From Orobanche coerulescens (lineage: Eukaryota; Streptophyta; Magnoliopsida; Lamiales; Orobanchaceae): 64,000 nucleotides of DNA. Below the pieces are notes generated by a model. It had not been told where the DNA came from. It worked only from the letters and a program-made list of their open reading frames with translations, and ran no database searches. Of this stretch, positions 23,181 through 36,100 are shown one piece after another. Each line of letters opens with the position of its first letter. The first letter of the stretch is position 1. The DNA lies in the NCBI GenBank assembly GCA_033398695.1, contig CM065802.1:154304096-154368095 (forward strand). Direction: 5' to 3'. The translations under genes and the position numbers were made by a program.

Positions 23181-23537
23181 CATCGCATACCTTTGAAATA
23201 TGATGAACGAACTCAAAAAAATTTAAAAGGTAAAAGTGAAAACATACAACTCTCAATTTTAAACTTAGAGCCGATAGATGAAAATGACTTTTTGAAGAAT
23301 AACTATAAAAATATGTCTATTGATTGCGAAAACAGCAAAGTCAACTTTGAAAAACTCATGGAGAGCAATCATCAACTTGCCAATGATTTAAATGAGGCTA
23401 AGTCCCATAATGAGAGCAAGACAAATGACTTTGATTTACTCAAAGCCAAAGTAAAAATTCTCGAGAAGCGAGAAGGAGAATTAGAGACCATCCTGAAATC
23501 ATTCGAGAAATCTTCTAAACGGATTGAGGAAATTCTA
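23181..23537 (+). pseudogene. Copia gag-to-protease linker with coiled coil
   Basis: A 120-codon open stretch (about 23178-23537) is lysine- and glutamate-rich with heptad-like spacing (VKILEKREGELETILKSFEK). It matches the coiled-coil region that lies between the zinc knuckle and protease in SIRE-like copia polyproteins. It ends exactly at the TTCTA target site where element C starts. Confidence 0.65.
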
Positions 23538-24044
23538 TGTAATATCCGTACCTTTCTATTCTTAGCAGTTTCCATTTTGGTGTATGTCTATTTTTATCGA
23601 CTCGCTTGTAACTGTTTCGACATCTTAAATCTACTTTATTCTTGGAGTTTTTCCATTTGGACGAGTTTTGGTGATGTTTTTACGTGATTCCATTTTATAT
23701 CATGTTTTGATGTATGTACGTTCGATTCTCGTAAAACTCATTCGTTTTTGTTGTTTCTTGGTTTGTATGAGTTCATTTGATTGAGTTGGTCGTGTTGAGA
23801 CTTTCGGTTTGTTAATCTGATGTCGTATCGTGATTTTCGGGCACTTGGGCCATTTTTGTAATTTCCTATAAGTTTAGGGAATTTCATATTCATTGTCGTA
23901 TTTCGGATTCCCGTATAGTCAGAATGATGTTTTCTTGTAACGGTTAGACTCTTCATCGAATATCCTTCGTAGCCATATTTTCGGTTCGATAGCAGGTCCG
24001 AGTTTCGGAGTCGTCCGGAGTCGTTTGGATAGCAGCAGCCAGAA

Positions 24045-24170
24045 CCTGCTGTCTAGCAGGGTGTTACGGCCGTAACACCCCATCTGTTACGGCCATAAGA
24101 TGGCCATTGTTACGGCCATAATGCACCACTTGTTACGGCTGTAATGGCCCGCTGTTTTAAGAACAGCGGG
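24045..24170 (+). promoter_or_regulatory. Palindrome array of LTR C
   Basis: CCTGCT/AGCAGG hairpin (24045-24060), TGTTACGGCCGTAACA (24062-24077), three further TGTTACGGCC-ATAA/TGTAA forms, then the hairpin CCCGCTGTT/AACAGCGGG (24148-24170). It lies 507-632 bp into the LTR, as in A, B and D. The TTACGGCCGTAA core is shared with Athila-F, a different gypsy lineage. I see no TATA box after it. Confidence 0.75.
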
Positions 24171-24783
24171 CAGGTCAGAACAACAGTTTTCATTCTTTTC
24201 TTTCGTTTTCTTCACCGGGCGACTCCAGATGGCGATTCCCTTCAGTTTTGATCAGAGAATTCTTCGTATTCCATCACTGTAGGTTCGTGCTAACATATCA
24301 TCATCAATGTAATCATCCTCCATCGTCCGAATCCGAGGTATTCTCTTCATGAACCCTAAACTTGTCTAATTTGGGGGTTTTCGGGTTTTTCGTGATTGAT
24401 TCTCAATTGTTCATGTATGTTACGAAATTCCTTACCGATTGTTGTTATTGGGTGACTCCCAATCCGTTTTTCTCGAGTTAAATCCGTGAATTGTTGATAC
24501 GGGGAGATTTTGCGTAAACCCTCGCCCGTATCGATTGAACGTTTATTGTTGTGAATTGTAATCGGGGTTATGGGTGTATTCCATTCGATTATTGTTGTCC
24601 GTTAGGACTGAATATGTTGATCCTTCGTTTAAGAACCGTCGTTTTCCATCCGGACCGTTCGTAGTCATATTTCATTTTCGATTCTTCAAAGATGTCTCAA
24701 AGGCAAGTACTTTACATTTGTTTATGCGTTCTAGTATTTGAATTATGGCTATTCGTGGTTGTGTGGATGTATATGTGTATGTT

Positions 24784-24916
24784 CACCTAGGGATCGTCCG
24801 ACGGGGCCTTTAGGGATACGTTGCCGTGAGTTTCGTATCGCGAACTATGGTTAACCACCTAGGGATGTCCGACGGGGATCTGCGGGGTACGGTGGCCGTG
24901 AGTCTCGTACCAAGGT
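24784..24916 (+). repeat. Tandem duplication (72 bp period) in LTR C
   Basis: CACCTAGGGATCGTCCGACG begins at 24784 and CACCTAGGGATGTCCGACGG at 24856. The 3' LTR has the pair near 49285-49420. GTCCGACGGGG is also recognisable in the duplicated module of B (reverse strand). Confidence 0.88.
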
Positions 24917-25492
24917 TAACATTGAATTATTTTGTTGGAGAAAATGTGTTTTGTGCTTGTGCACCGTATAATATTCCGGAATATAAACGATTTCTAAAAT
25001 GATTTTTGGCGCATATTTTCATCTGATTAGAATGGTAGTTCAAATGGATTGTACTTGCACTAGCAGTTGTCGCTAACCCCTTAAATGGGGGAAATAATTT
25101 TTGTATTTCAGGTTCAGGAATTGGAGACAAATGAGCACACGAGCCGTATGAGAATGATGCGCAAGCATGATACTGTTCAGTAGTCAATTGTTGGTGTTCT
25201 GTTCTGTCGGTTGTTATTGATGTCTTGTTTTGGGATTTCTGTATAATGAAATTGGTTTAAGTACTCGAGTACTTCCTCTTTGGATTTATTAATGTTGTGT
25301 TCCCGGTTTGGGAAAATGGATTTGATGTCAGATTTTATTTGTCGGATTTTAGTCTTTTATTTGAATTGTCGTTTTGTTGATGATTGTATGTCACTGTCAA
25401 ATGTCGTCTTGGTACGTTATCCTGGTGGATGCCACAGTGTGGGGTCCACGGCGTTGTATATGCCCTGATCGTCTTGGGGGTGTTACAGAATA

Positions 25493-25509
25493 TGGTATCA
25501 GAGCTTAGG
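25493..25509 (+). other. Primer binding site of element C
   Basis: TGGTATCAGAGCTTAGG is a perfect plant initiator-Met primer site, five bases after the LTR. Confidence 0.93.
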
Positions 25510-25708
25510 TTTATGGATACCTAGGTTGTCGGTTATTTGGGTCTAGTCGAGTGTCGTTTTTGAACAATATCACTGCCATGCCATCATCTTAATATGCCGG
25601 TGCTCGTAAGCTTTTCCTAACTTGACTCGATACGTTGTTCTGTTCTATTCATTTCTTGGTATCTTGTTGCGTTTTGCGTTTGAATTGTACTCACCCGCTA
25701 CTTCTTCA

Positions 25709-26465
25709 GAATTCCTGCTGGTAGAGGACGCGGACGCGGTATGGGACGTGGCGCAGCCGGTGGGCCGGCCATGTCCTATAACTCGGGAACTAATTCGGCG
25801 ATGCCTTCCTTGTCGAATAGTGTTCCACCTAGTTCCGGAGGTCAGCAGGATCAGTCTGCTAGCTCCGGTAATGCGCATGAGAATGTTGGAGTGGCGAATA
25901 TTTTACAGCAAGTAGCGAACCAGATGACGCTACTGAATCAGGCCGTTTTGGTCGGCCAGGCTAATGCTAACCCAGTTCCACCTATTGGATCCGGTAATGA
26001 TAAGTTACTTCAGGACGTGATTCGTATGCGTCATCCGCAGTTTGATGGTGCTTCCGACACTTCCGGTTGGGAGAGTTGGATATTTGAGATGGAGAAAGTA
26101 TTTGAGGCTTCTAACTGCTCTGAGGAGAGGAAGGTACCCATGGCTCAGTACTTCATCGCCAAAGAGGCGGCAACGTGGTGGCAAGCGGTGAAACCGCGTG
26201 AACGGGCAGCCATATGGGCAGAATTCCGAGAGCTGATGGAAGACGAGTTTTGTCCGTGGCCAATTAAAGAGGGGAGGATCCGAGCCTTCATTGAGGCTAA
26301 GCCCCAGGATGTTCCGATTTTGCAAGCAATCAAGGACTACAACCAACAGCTTCATTATGTGAGAAACCAAGTCCGAGATGAGCTTGATAATATCCGCCAT
26401 TTTGACATGCGGATGAAACCGAGGGTGCGTCACTACATGTCTGGTCTGGGGTACAGACTTTGAAG
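25709..26465 (+). pseudogene. Chromovirus gag (element C)
   Basis: An open frame contains an Arg-Gly repeat (GRGRGRGMGRG) and then the gag domain (HPQFDGASDTSGWESWIFEM, later AATWWQAVKPRE and FRELMEDEF). The first in-frame ATG is 25741, but the Arg-Gly tract starts upstream, so the true start is uncertain. The frame ends at 26461 in a stop and the protein resumes in another frame at 26460. The normal middle of gag between FIRGL-type and EYQ-type motifs is missing, so a deletion caused the frameshift. The protein would have been the capsid/nucleocapsid precursor. Confidence 0.85.
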
Positions 26466-28816
26466 GAGTATCAGAATAAGGCGATGGCTTATGAGATGTC
26501 GTTTTCTGCGACAGAGACGGCATCCAAGGGAAAGAAGCAGAAGACCTCCGGCCAGTTTTCGGGAGGCAAGTCTGGAGGGTATCAGAAGACTCAGTCTGGT
26601 TCGCGAGTCTTCGGGAGTCAGTCCCCGTTGTTTGGACGAGGAAACGGTTCTAAGTTTGCTCCTACTGGTTCAGTGCGTGGTCCTAATTTCTTTAACTATG
26701 GTCGCCCTGGACACATTATGAGTGAGTGCGATAGACCTCCGATTCAGTGCCATTCCTGTGGTCGGATGGGGCATCGTGCCAAATTTTGTACGGATGCAGA
26801 TCGGGCGCCAGTTACCCAGATATCAGCCCCAGCTGCGGGATACCCGAGTGTGAACCAGACACCAACAGTTCCTCAGCCACAGCAGAGTTTTGGTAGAGGT
26901 CTAGGACGTGGACAGACTTCTAGAGGGGGAGCTTCTAGTGCGGGGTCTGTTCCGTCCCGAGTATATGAGATGAGACGAGCAGGAGATCCTGACGCGATGG
27001 TGGCTATAGGTACCGTTCACATCCTTGACCATCCTGTTTCCGTATTATTCGATTCTGGTGCTACGCATTCTTTCATATCTATGGATTGTGTGCGTCGTCT
27101 GCATGTTGATTGCCTATTTGCGTGTGAACCATTTGTTGTTAAACTGCCTAGTGGGGATAGCATCGTGGGGGATCGTGAGATTAGAGATTTTCCAGTGAGT
27201 ATCGCGGGGAGGGTTTGGCCTTCTAATCTGATTGCGGTAGATATTAGAGATGAGGATTTGATTCTGGGTGAGGATTGGCTGGACCGTCATGGGGCGATCA
27301 TGAATTATAGAACGAGAACCGTTTCGATGTTAGCCTCTGACGGTACCGAGCATTCTTTTGTGGGGCGTAAGCGGAGTAGTGAGAGGTTCTTGATCAGCAC
27401 TTTGAAAGCGGTGAGACTTATTCGAGGAGGTTGCACGGGGTATTGGTGTTACGCTTTGAGATCGGGAGAAGGGGGAGTCGAGCTCTCGTCTATTCCGGTA
27501 GTGTGTGAGTATCCTGACATCTTTCTAGATGAGTTGCCGGGTTTGCCGCCGGATCAAGAGGTCGAGTTTACTGTTGATTTGGAGACGGGTGCGGCACCGA
27601 TTTCTAAGACGCCATATCGTATGGCGCCTGCTGAGATGCTGGAGTTGAAGATACAGTTGGGAGAGTTGCTAGACATGGGGTATATTCGACCGAGCGCTTC
27701 GCCTTGGGGCGCACCGGTCCTGTTTGTGAAGAAGAAGGAATGGTCACTTCGTTTGTGCATCGACTATCGTGAGTTGAACAAAGTGACTATTAGAAACGAG
27801 TATCCGCTTCCAAAAATCGATGATTTGTTCGACCAACTGCAAGGGGCAACCGTGTTTTCGAAGATTGATTTGAGATCGGGGTATTATCAGCTCCGAGTGA
27901 AGGATATCGATATTCCGAAGATGGCCTTTCGGACGAGATACGGTCACTATGAGTTTGTGGTTATGCCTTTTGGACTAACCAACGCCCCAGCCGTGTTCAT
28001 GCAGCTTATGAACAAAATCTTTATCGAGTACCTCGATAAGTGTATAGTCGTTTTTATCGACGATATCCTGATTTACTCGAGGAGCGAGGAGGAGCATGCC
28101 CGTCATTTTCATATCGTGTTAGATATTTTGAGAACTCAGCATCTCTTTGCGAAGTTCTCAAAGTGTGAGTTTTGGTTACGGGAGGTTATGTTTCTCAGCC
28201 ACTTGATCTCGACCGAGGGTGTTCGTGTGGACCCACATAAGATAGAGGCAGTGTTAGATTGGGCACCGACCAAGAACGTGAAGGAAGTCCGTAGTTTTCT
28301 GGGTTTGGTCGGATATTACCGTAGATTCGTCAAGGGGTTCTCTAAGCTCGCTCGACCGCTGACTTAGTTGTTACAGAAGTCGGAGAAGTTTGTGTGGACC
28401 GATGAGAGGCAGAATAGTTTTGAGGAGTTGAAGAAGCGGTTGACGACCGCTCCTGTTTTGGCTTTACCGAGTGGTAATGAGTGTTTCTCAGTCTTTAGTG
28501 ATGCTTCTGGCCAAGGGCTCGGATATGTACTCATGCAGCACGGGAGGACGATCGCCTATGCTTCCCGTTAGTTGAAACCGTACGAGTTGAATTACCCTAC
28601 GCACGATCTTGAGTTGGCCGCAGTTGTATTTGCTTTGAAGATTTGGCGTCATTACTTGTATGGCTCGTCGTGTCAGATTTTCACCGATCACAAGAGCCTG
28701 AAGTACATTTTTATGCAGAAAGAGCTTAACATGAGACAGCGGAGATGGTTGGAGTTGATCAAGGATTACGACCTCGAGATTCTCTATCATCTGGGCAAGG
28801 CAAATGTGGTGGCAGA
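26460..28816 (+). pseudogene. Chromovirus pol, first part: zinc knuckles, protease, reverse transcriptase, RNase H (element C)
   Basis: Two zinc knuckles occur near 26690-26800: the first has lost two cysteines ([14 protein letters not shown]), the second is intact ([14 protein letters not shown]). The protease active site FDSGATHSF is at about 27048. Reverse transcriptase has [22 protein letters not shown] and the catalytic [10 protein letters not shown] (about 28050). RNase H follows (FSDASGQGLGYVL). Stop codons TAG at 28365-28367 and 28569-28571 each replace a probable CAG. The frame is cut after LGKANVVAD by element D at 28817 and resumes at 43206 with DALSRK. Confidence 0.92.
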
Positions 28817-29533
28817 TGTAACACCCCCAAAACCGTATGGGAATATTACACACCGTAGACCCTTTCCACAAGGATCTACCAGGCTAAACATCCATAAACA
28901 ACCAAATGCTTGCCCGGTCAGGGTCAAACAATATAATAATACAGACCGTTAAGGTCACTTACACATAAACACACAGACCGATGAGGTCACACAACTCCAT
29001 CAACAGAACGGACTAAACAACATTACCCACACAGGGGTCGAAACACAATACAACGGAAGACTGAATCAACTCTAACAATACAACCAAACATTACCAACTC
29101 TCGACTCTTGATTAGTATCGCAGCTCGTCATCCTCTTGTGCCAATCCTGTGACTGCTCCCCTGAACCTGCATGTACCTGGACGTAGAACAGACATCCACC
29201 CCTGATTACTCGGGGGTTAGTAAAACTCCACTGTTTTACTAGTGCAAGTATAATACGATACGAAATACAACAAGTAAATAGCAACTATGAATTTAATACG
29301 AAAATCAATTATCAAAATGTTCCCGAGAAGTTTTAGAATTTCGAACTCAAGTAAGAGATATTTGAAAAGGAACACATCATCTCGGGGATTTTTAAAGCAG
29401 AAATTCTTTTGGACCTCGAGTCCCAATTTACAAAACCTTTTCGTAAACATTAGGGCCTTAGCCCGATTCTCGTTTCAAAACACACTGGATAAGATATCAT
29501 TATGAGTCCGAGACCCATATTTAAAATGTTACC
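28817..29533 (-). repeat. Element D LTR, 3' end segment
   Basis: The minus strand ends GGGGGTGTTACA at 28817. The paired U5 hairpins are at about 29199-29240: the first stem is AGTAAAAC/GTTTTACT where A and B have AGCAAAAC/GTTTTGCT, a compensatory change. It is interrupted at 29533 by Athila-F (target TTACC). Confidence 0.85.
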
Positions 29534-31129
29534 TTATAAGTGTCAGTTTTATACATAATTGAGCTAGTCTACTCGTTTTTGCTTTTAATTAATTAGTTTT
29601 TAATAATTTTATTTTTATCTGATGATGATGTAAATTTAGTCTTAATTGGATTGAATTACTGATTTACTCAAGAAATAACATATTTATAAAATATTCTCTT
29701 TGTTGAGTTTTTATGTATTCATGTTGTAGGGCTTTCCGAGACGAGTTCGGCAGTCTTTCCGGATTCAAAATCTGAGTTATATATCAAAAGTTATCATCCG
29801 AAGAAGATTTGGGGCAAAAATGCAAAGTCTAAGAAATTTCTGGGCTGAAAATGAATTCTGAAACTCCATACGGGCGTAACATCATAACATACGAGCGTAA
29901 CTCACAAGACATAAAGCCGTAGCCTACTTACGGCCGTAACTCATGTATATTACGGCCGTAAGTCATCCATGTTACGGCCTTAACTCCCGATTATTACAGT
30001 AGTAACTCTTGGCAGATTTTGATCATTGTATAATTTTTTATACTTTTGGTCTATTATTGAGGGGATGGCTGGCATTGATCCGATCTATTGTAATAATGCT
30101 GGAGTTTTGGAGCTATTAGATGACTTTAGGTGTATAAATAGACCCCTTAGATCCATCATCATTCATCATTCATCTTATATTTTTCCACTTTTTGTAATGT
30201 TTTATTTTTGTGTGAAGAACACGCTTGTGTTCTTGAGTGGTTTGTGTAATAGTGGTATAGCATATGTTGTTCAGAGAGTTTATTGCTTCTTTCTCCTTTA
30301 TCTACTAAGGGAGTTAGGATCAATTCTTTCTCTTTTTCAACTAATAATGACCACTCAAGCTTGTATTATGTTTATTAAACCCTTAATGGGCTAAGTTACC
30401 TTAGTTGGGATTATACACAAGGTTAGTCATGTTATTTAAGTTTGTATAAAGATCTATTGTGAATTACTTATTATTGTGTGTGATTTTCATTGTTTTAATA
30501 ATCTTTATTTATTTGGCCAATAAATGATGATATTTATGGTCTTCATATGTTTCGAAAGAAAATATGTTTGATTAGATCTAATGATCTTCACTCTAAGTTG
30601 TTCTAGGGGATAGAAATATACCTCTATACCTTAGATGATTCTTTGAGTTATTTTCATAAAACCTAATGCTATGTATTGAAGCAAATCAACATATAAATAT
30701 AGTGGATTGATTCAATATAAGGGGCGTTTTATAGTTCGAAAGAGAAACAGTCTTTTTAAGGAAAATCGAATCTACACAACATAATAAGTAAATTCATCTT
30801 ATGATCTCTTATACATCTACTATAACTAATGACGAACTAAGTTTGTAATCCCAACTATTTCATTTTATCTTTAATCAATCTATTATTGTTGCAATCTTTT
30901 TTATTTCCTTGAATATTAGAACTATTATTGCATTTTCTTTGCAATTATTAAACCAAACTCTTTAATTGTGTGTTTCACTCATCTTAGTATCTATAAAAAT
31001 AGACTAATAGTGTATAATTCAAATTATAACCAAACTTTCTCGTGGGATCGATATACCGGACTCAAAAAGTCCACTTACTACTTGGTACGATATCGTGCAC
31101 TTGCGATAGTTACACTTAAAGACGTGTCA
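29534..31129 (+). repeat. Athila-F 5' LTR (1596 bp)
   Basis: Ends GACGTGTCA before the primer site. Near its start it lacks about 34 bp (CACTTATCCATGG...) present in the 3' LTR at 40018-40055. It contains the palindrome array (29868-30006) and TATAAATA at 30133-30140. Other differences between the two LTRs are few. Confidence 0.92.
29868..30140 (+). promoter_or_regulatory. Athila-F U3 palindrome array and TATA box
   Basis: Six palindromes follow the core TTACGGCCGTAA: ATACGGGCGTAAC, ATACGAGCGTAAC, CTTACGGCCGTAAC (29927), ATTACGGCCGTAAG (29949), GTTACGGCCTTAAC and ATTACAGTAGTAAC. TATAAATA at 30133-30140 followed by GACCCC is a strong core promoter. The 3' LTR has the same arrangement (array 40368-40508, TATAAATA 40632-40639). 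A second array sits inside the element before the third ORF. Confidence 0.8.
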
Positions 31130-31135
31130 AGTTTT

Positions 31136-31142
31136 TGGCGCC
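31136..31142 (+). other. Athila-F primer binding site
   Basis: TGGCGCC within TTTTTGGCGCCGTTC, seven bases after the LTR. This non-Met site is characteristic of Athila/Tat elements, where it is ascribed to an Asp-type tRNA primer. Confidence 0.8.
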
Positions 31143-31227
31143 GTTCTTGAAGTATAAGTTTTATATTTGAAATATTACATTATTAACTATTGTTATAAAT
31201 ACAACTTTTTCTTTGTTGTAGATTCTC

Positions 31228-33168
31228 TTGTCTATACGAAGGACGTACAATCGCGATTTAGTTTCACTAGATCCCGAGATCGAAGCCACATTCAGAAGAA
31301 GGCGAAGAGAACAAAAGAAAAACATTATTTCTTCACCATCAATGGCGGACGAACTAAACCCACGTCTCCCCCAAGGAAACGATAACGAAAGAATTCCTCC
31401 GGTAGGGGGAATACCTAATGTTCAAAACATTCAACATCAACAACATCCTATTATGCCGGAAATAGATGAAGACAACATGCTCTTTGGGGAGTTCATGAAT
31501 CCCCCATCTTTGAGCGTGCAATCAAGTGTGATCTATCCACCATTTGGAGTGGACAATTTTCAAATTCGCCCTGATGTCATCAATCTCTTCTCCAACAACA
31601 ACTCATTCTATGGAAGAACCGACGAGAATCCATATCTCCATATTAACCGTTTTGTGGAGATTTGTGGAAATTTCAAATATCCAAATGTAAATGACGAGGC
31701 GATCAAAATGAGACTTTTCGTGCACACTTTGAAGGACAGAGCAAGAGAATGGCTAGATACCTTGCCACCACGAAGCATAACAAATTGGCCTGAATTTGTT
31801 CAAAAATTCACCACTAAATACTTTCCACCAATAAAAGTGGCGAAACTCAAATACGAAATCTCTACATTTCGTCAACAAGATTCAGAGTCATTCCACGAAG
31901 CATGGGAGAGATACAAATATATGCTACGAAAATGTCCTAACCATGGTTTCAATTTGGGAGCACAAGTCAATTACTTCTATTCTGGAATTTTACCTACATG
32001 CCGAGCCATTGTCGATTCATCATCAAATGGCTCACTTGGCAACAAAAATATGAAAGAGGCTTATAATCTTTTTGAGGTTATAAGTGAACAAAGTGCAAGA
32101 TGGCCAGATAGAGATATCCAAAAGAAACCAAATGGTGTTTTTGAAGTGGATTCTTATTCACTTATGTTGGCAAAAATTGAAGCTCTATCAAGGAAAGTCG
32201 AGGACATGTCTTTTTCAACTCCTCAATCTGTGAAGACGGTGCAAACTCCACAAGTTTCAGCTTTTTCATGTGAAGTTTGTGGAGCAACTCACAGCAGCAC
32301 TATCTGTCCCTTAGTGCAACAGGAGCAGTCACCACCACCACCAGAACAAGTGGCGTATGCTCAGAATTTCCAAAGGCAAGCATACAATCCTTACGGGCCA
32401 ACATACAATCCAGGGTACAAAAATCATCCAAATTTTTCTTATGCAAACAACAACAATGTGTTGAATCCAACGCATCAAGAAAAGAAGCCCGGGTGGGAAG
32501 AAGCAATCAAGAAGCTAGCTGAACAACAATTGAAGTATCAACAACGCAATGATGCTTCAATTAAAAATCTGGAGACACAAGTTGGCCAAATGGCCAAAAT
32601 ACTTTCAGAAAGATCTCATGGCATGTTACCTAGCAATACCGAGGTAAATCCAAGGGAAAATGTCCAAGCTATCACAACAAAAAGTGGAGTGCAGTTGGCC
32701 GAAATTTCTATGGAAAATCATCTGGAAAAACAAAAAAATAAACAAAATCAAGAATCAGAAAAAGAATCTGAATCAGGACCTTCATCTCAAAAAGGTCCAG
32801 TTGCTACAAAATATTATGTTCCACCTATCCCATTTCCTCAACGGTTGAAGAATCACAAGCTCGATGCTCAATTCGGGAAATTCTTGGAAATTTTCAAAAA
32901 GCTACACATCAACATTCCTTTTGCTGATGCTCTAGCACAAATGTCAAGCTATGCCAAATTTATGAAAGATATTCTTTCCAACAAACGAAGGCTTGAAGAA
33001 TATGAAACTGTCATGCTAACAGAGGAATGTAGCGCAATACTACAAAAGAAGTTGCCACCCAAGCTAAAAGATCCGGGAACTTTCACAATCCCGTGTACAA
33101 TTGGTGAAGTGAATTTTGGCAAAGCTCTTTGTGATTTAGGGGCAAGTATCAACTTGATGCCCCTGTAA
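31228..33168 (+). pseudogene. Athila-F gag and start of protease
   Basis: An open frame of 646 codons from the ATG at 31228; a second in-frame ATG at 31339 is the alternative start. The N-terminus is DLVSLDPEIEATFRRRRREQ, typical of plant gypsy gag. The capsid-type domain covers roughly residues 110-290 (EWLDTLPPRSITNWPEFVQK). A cysteine/histidine element near residue 347 (CEVCGATHSSTIC) resembles a knuckle. The protease active-site sequence CDLGASINLMP is at the end. A TAA at 33166-33168 then breaks the same frame, which continues at once downstream. Confidence 0.9.
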
Positions 33169-36100
33169 ATTTTCAACAAACTGAACTTGGGAGAAGCAAA
33201 AGAAACAACAGTTTCACTACAATTAGCTGATCGGTCAATCAAATATCCACGTGGGATAATAGAAGATGTTCTCGTCAAGGTTGATAAATTCATATTTCCA
33301 GCAGATTTTATCATCCTTGACATGGAAGAAGATCAGGATATTCCCATTATTTTGGGACGACCATTTCTCGCAACCGGACGTGCTCTTATTGACGTCTATG
33401 AAGGAAAGCTAATTCTCAGAGTGGAAGACGAACATGTCATCTTCAATGTCCTAAAAACTTTGAATCATCCCTCCACAGATGAGTATTGTCTAAGAATAGA
33501 CGCAGTTGAAGCCATGGTAAACAAGTCTTTGGAGAAAATTCTATCTAAAGATCCTCTTGAGACATGTATAGCAAATTCTCTAACCAGCATGGAAGAAGAA
33601 TATCACTTGGCCGAAACAGTTAACTATCTAGAAGCACTACCACCCTTAAGAAGGCATTCACATTTTGAAGAGTTGGGGACAAGCTCCGCTAAACCCCTCC
33701 CTTCTTTACAAGCTCCAATACTTGATCTCAAACCTCTACCCACACATTTGAGATACGCTTACTTGGGCATTTCCTCTACACTTCCGGTCATCATATCTAA
33801 CATATTGACCGAACTTGAAGATGGGAAATTACTAAGGGTATTGAGGAATCATAAAAGAGCAATTGGATGGACTATTGCAGACATTAGAGGAATAAGCCCC
33901 TCTATATGCACACACAAAATTTTGATGGAAGATGACTGCAAACCTTTAATTGAGCATCAACGATGTTTGAATCCAAACATGAAGGAAATTGTGAAAGCAG
34001 AGATTCTTAAATTACTTGACATAGGAATCATTTATCCAATCTCAGATAGTCCATGGGTGAGCCCTGTACATATGGTGTCCAAAAAGAGTGGAATCACAAT
34101 CATAGAGAACGGGCACAATGAACTTATACCAACACGACCCATCACAGGATGGAGAATGTGCATTGATTATAGGAAGCTCAACAAGACGACCAGAAAAGAT
34201 CATTTTCCACTCCCATTTATTGATCAAATGCTCGATAGATTGGCGGGACATTCTTACTACTGTTTTCTCGACGGCTATTCAGGGTACAACCAAATCGTAA
34301 TAGCCCCAGAAGACCAAGAGAAAACAACATTCACATGCCTTATGGAACATTTGCCTATAGAAGAATCCCATTCGGATTGTGCAATGCTCCAGCCACATTT
34401 CAGAGATGCATGATGTCAATATTCTCAGACATGGTTGAAAAATTCATTGAAGTTTTCATGGACGATTTCTCGGTTTTCGGAGATACATTTGATAAAAGCC
34501 TAAATCACTTAGGCATGGTCTTGGAAAGATGTGAAGACACAAATCTAGTTCTCAATTGGGAGAAATGTCACTTCATGGTCCAGGAAGGAATCGTACTTGG
34601 CCATAGAATCTCACAACATGGAATAGAAGTCGATAAGGCAAAGATCCAAGTGATTGCAAGACTTCCTCCACCAATTTTGGTGAAAGGAGTAAGGAGTTTT
34701 CTTGGGCATGCAGGATTTTATCGGAGGTTCATAAAAGATTTCTCAAAAATAGCAAAACCTCTATGTTCTTTGCTTGAGAAAGATACACCATTCCTTTTCA
34801 CAAATGAATGCCACGTGGCCTTTGCAACTTTGAAGGATAAGCTTATATCAGCTCCAATCATCATTTCTCCAGATTGGACTATCCCATTCATTCTGATGTG
34901 CGATGCAAGTGATTATGCTGTGGGGGCCGTGCTGGGCCAGAAGAAGGACAAAATGATGCAAGTGATCCATTATGCTAGCCGGACTATGAATGATGCACAG
35001 CTGAACTACACAACAACTGAAAAAGAGATGCTTGCAGTAGTTTATGCCTTTGATAAATTTTGATCCTACTTATTGGGATCAAAAGTCATTGTCTACACTG
35101 ATCATTCAGCTTTGAAATATTTAATGACAAAGCAAGATGCTAAGTCAAGGCTAATCCGATGGGTCCTACTTATGCAAGAATTCAACATAGAAATTCGAGA
35201 CAGAAAGGGAACAGAGAACCAAGTGGCGGATCATCTCTCTCGACTAGACCAAAACAATGCTCAAGAGAAGGAAATAAATAAAGTATTTCCGGATGAACAA
35301 CTGTTCCAAATCTCTAATATGCAGGAAAAACAAAATGCACCATGGTATGCAGACATCGTTAATTTCCTTGTGAGTGGAATAATTCACCCAAATTTTTCCC
35401 ATCATCAAAAGAAAAAATTCTTCTTCGAGTTGAAATATTATTACTGGGAAGATCCTCTATTGTTCAGATGAGGACCTGATCAAATCATCCGGAGATGCAT
35501 ACCGGAAGAAGAAATGGAGAAGGTATTAGAAAGATGTCATTCCTCTCACTATGGAGGACATTTTGGGGCTTCAAAAACATCAGCAAAAATTCTTAAAGCA
35601 GGATTCTATTGGCCCACTCTTTTCAAAGATGCACATACACTTGTCTCTAAGTGTGACCGGTTCCAAAGACATGGAAACATGTCAAAAATAAATGAAATGC
35701 CAATGAATTTCATCCTTGAAGTTGAAATCTTCGACGTTTGTGGAATTGATTTCATGGGACCCTTTCCATCATCATTTTCTAATGAATACATCCTTGTAGC
35801 TGTGGACTACGTACCTAAATGGGTGGAGGCTATTGCATTACCAACAAACAAAGCTAGAGTCGTGGTAAATTTTCTAAAGAAAAATATATTCACTCACTTC
35901 GGAACTCCGAGAGTTATTATCAGTGATGGCGGATCTCATTTCTGCAATCACCAGGTTAAGGCTCTACTGACCAAATTCGGAGTAAAACACCGTGTCGCTA
36001 CCTCTTATCACCCACAAACCAGTGGACAAGTCGAGGTCTCCAATCGTGAACTGAAACGTATACTTGAGATGACAGTCGACTCATCTCGGAAAGATTGGTC

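Larger units (their letters stand above)
23538..25487 (+). repeat. Element C 5' LTR (1950 bp)
   Basis: TGTAATATCC at the start and TGTTACA at the end. It contains the palindrome array (24045-24170), a tandem duplication with 72 bp period (24784-24916) and U5 hairpins (25070-25092). The 3' LTR is co-linear with scattered substitutions, many at CG dinucleotides. Confidence 0.94.

Noticed and set aside
30026..30394. 122-codon ORF in the Athila LTR (partly repeated at 40704-40886)
   Set aside because: It crosses the TATA box and leader of the LTR and shows frame differences between the two LTRs.
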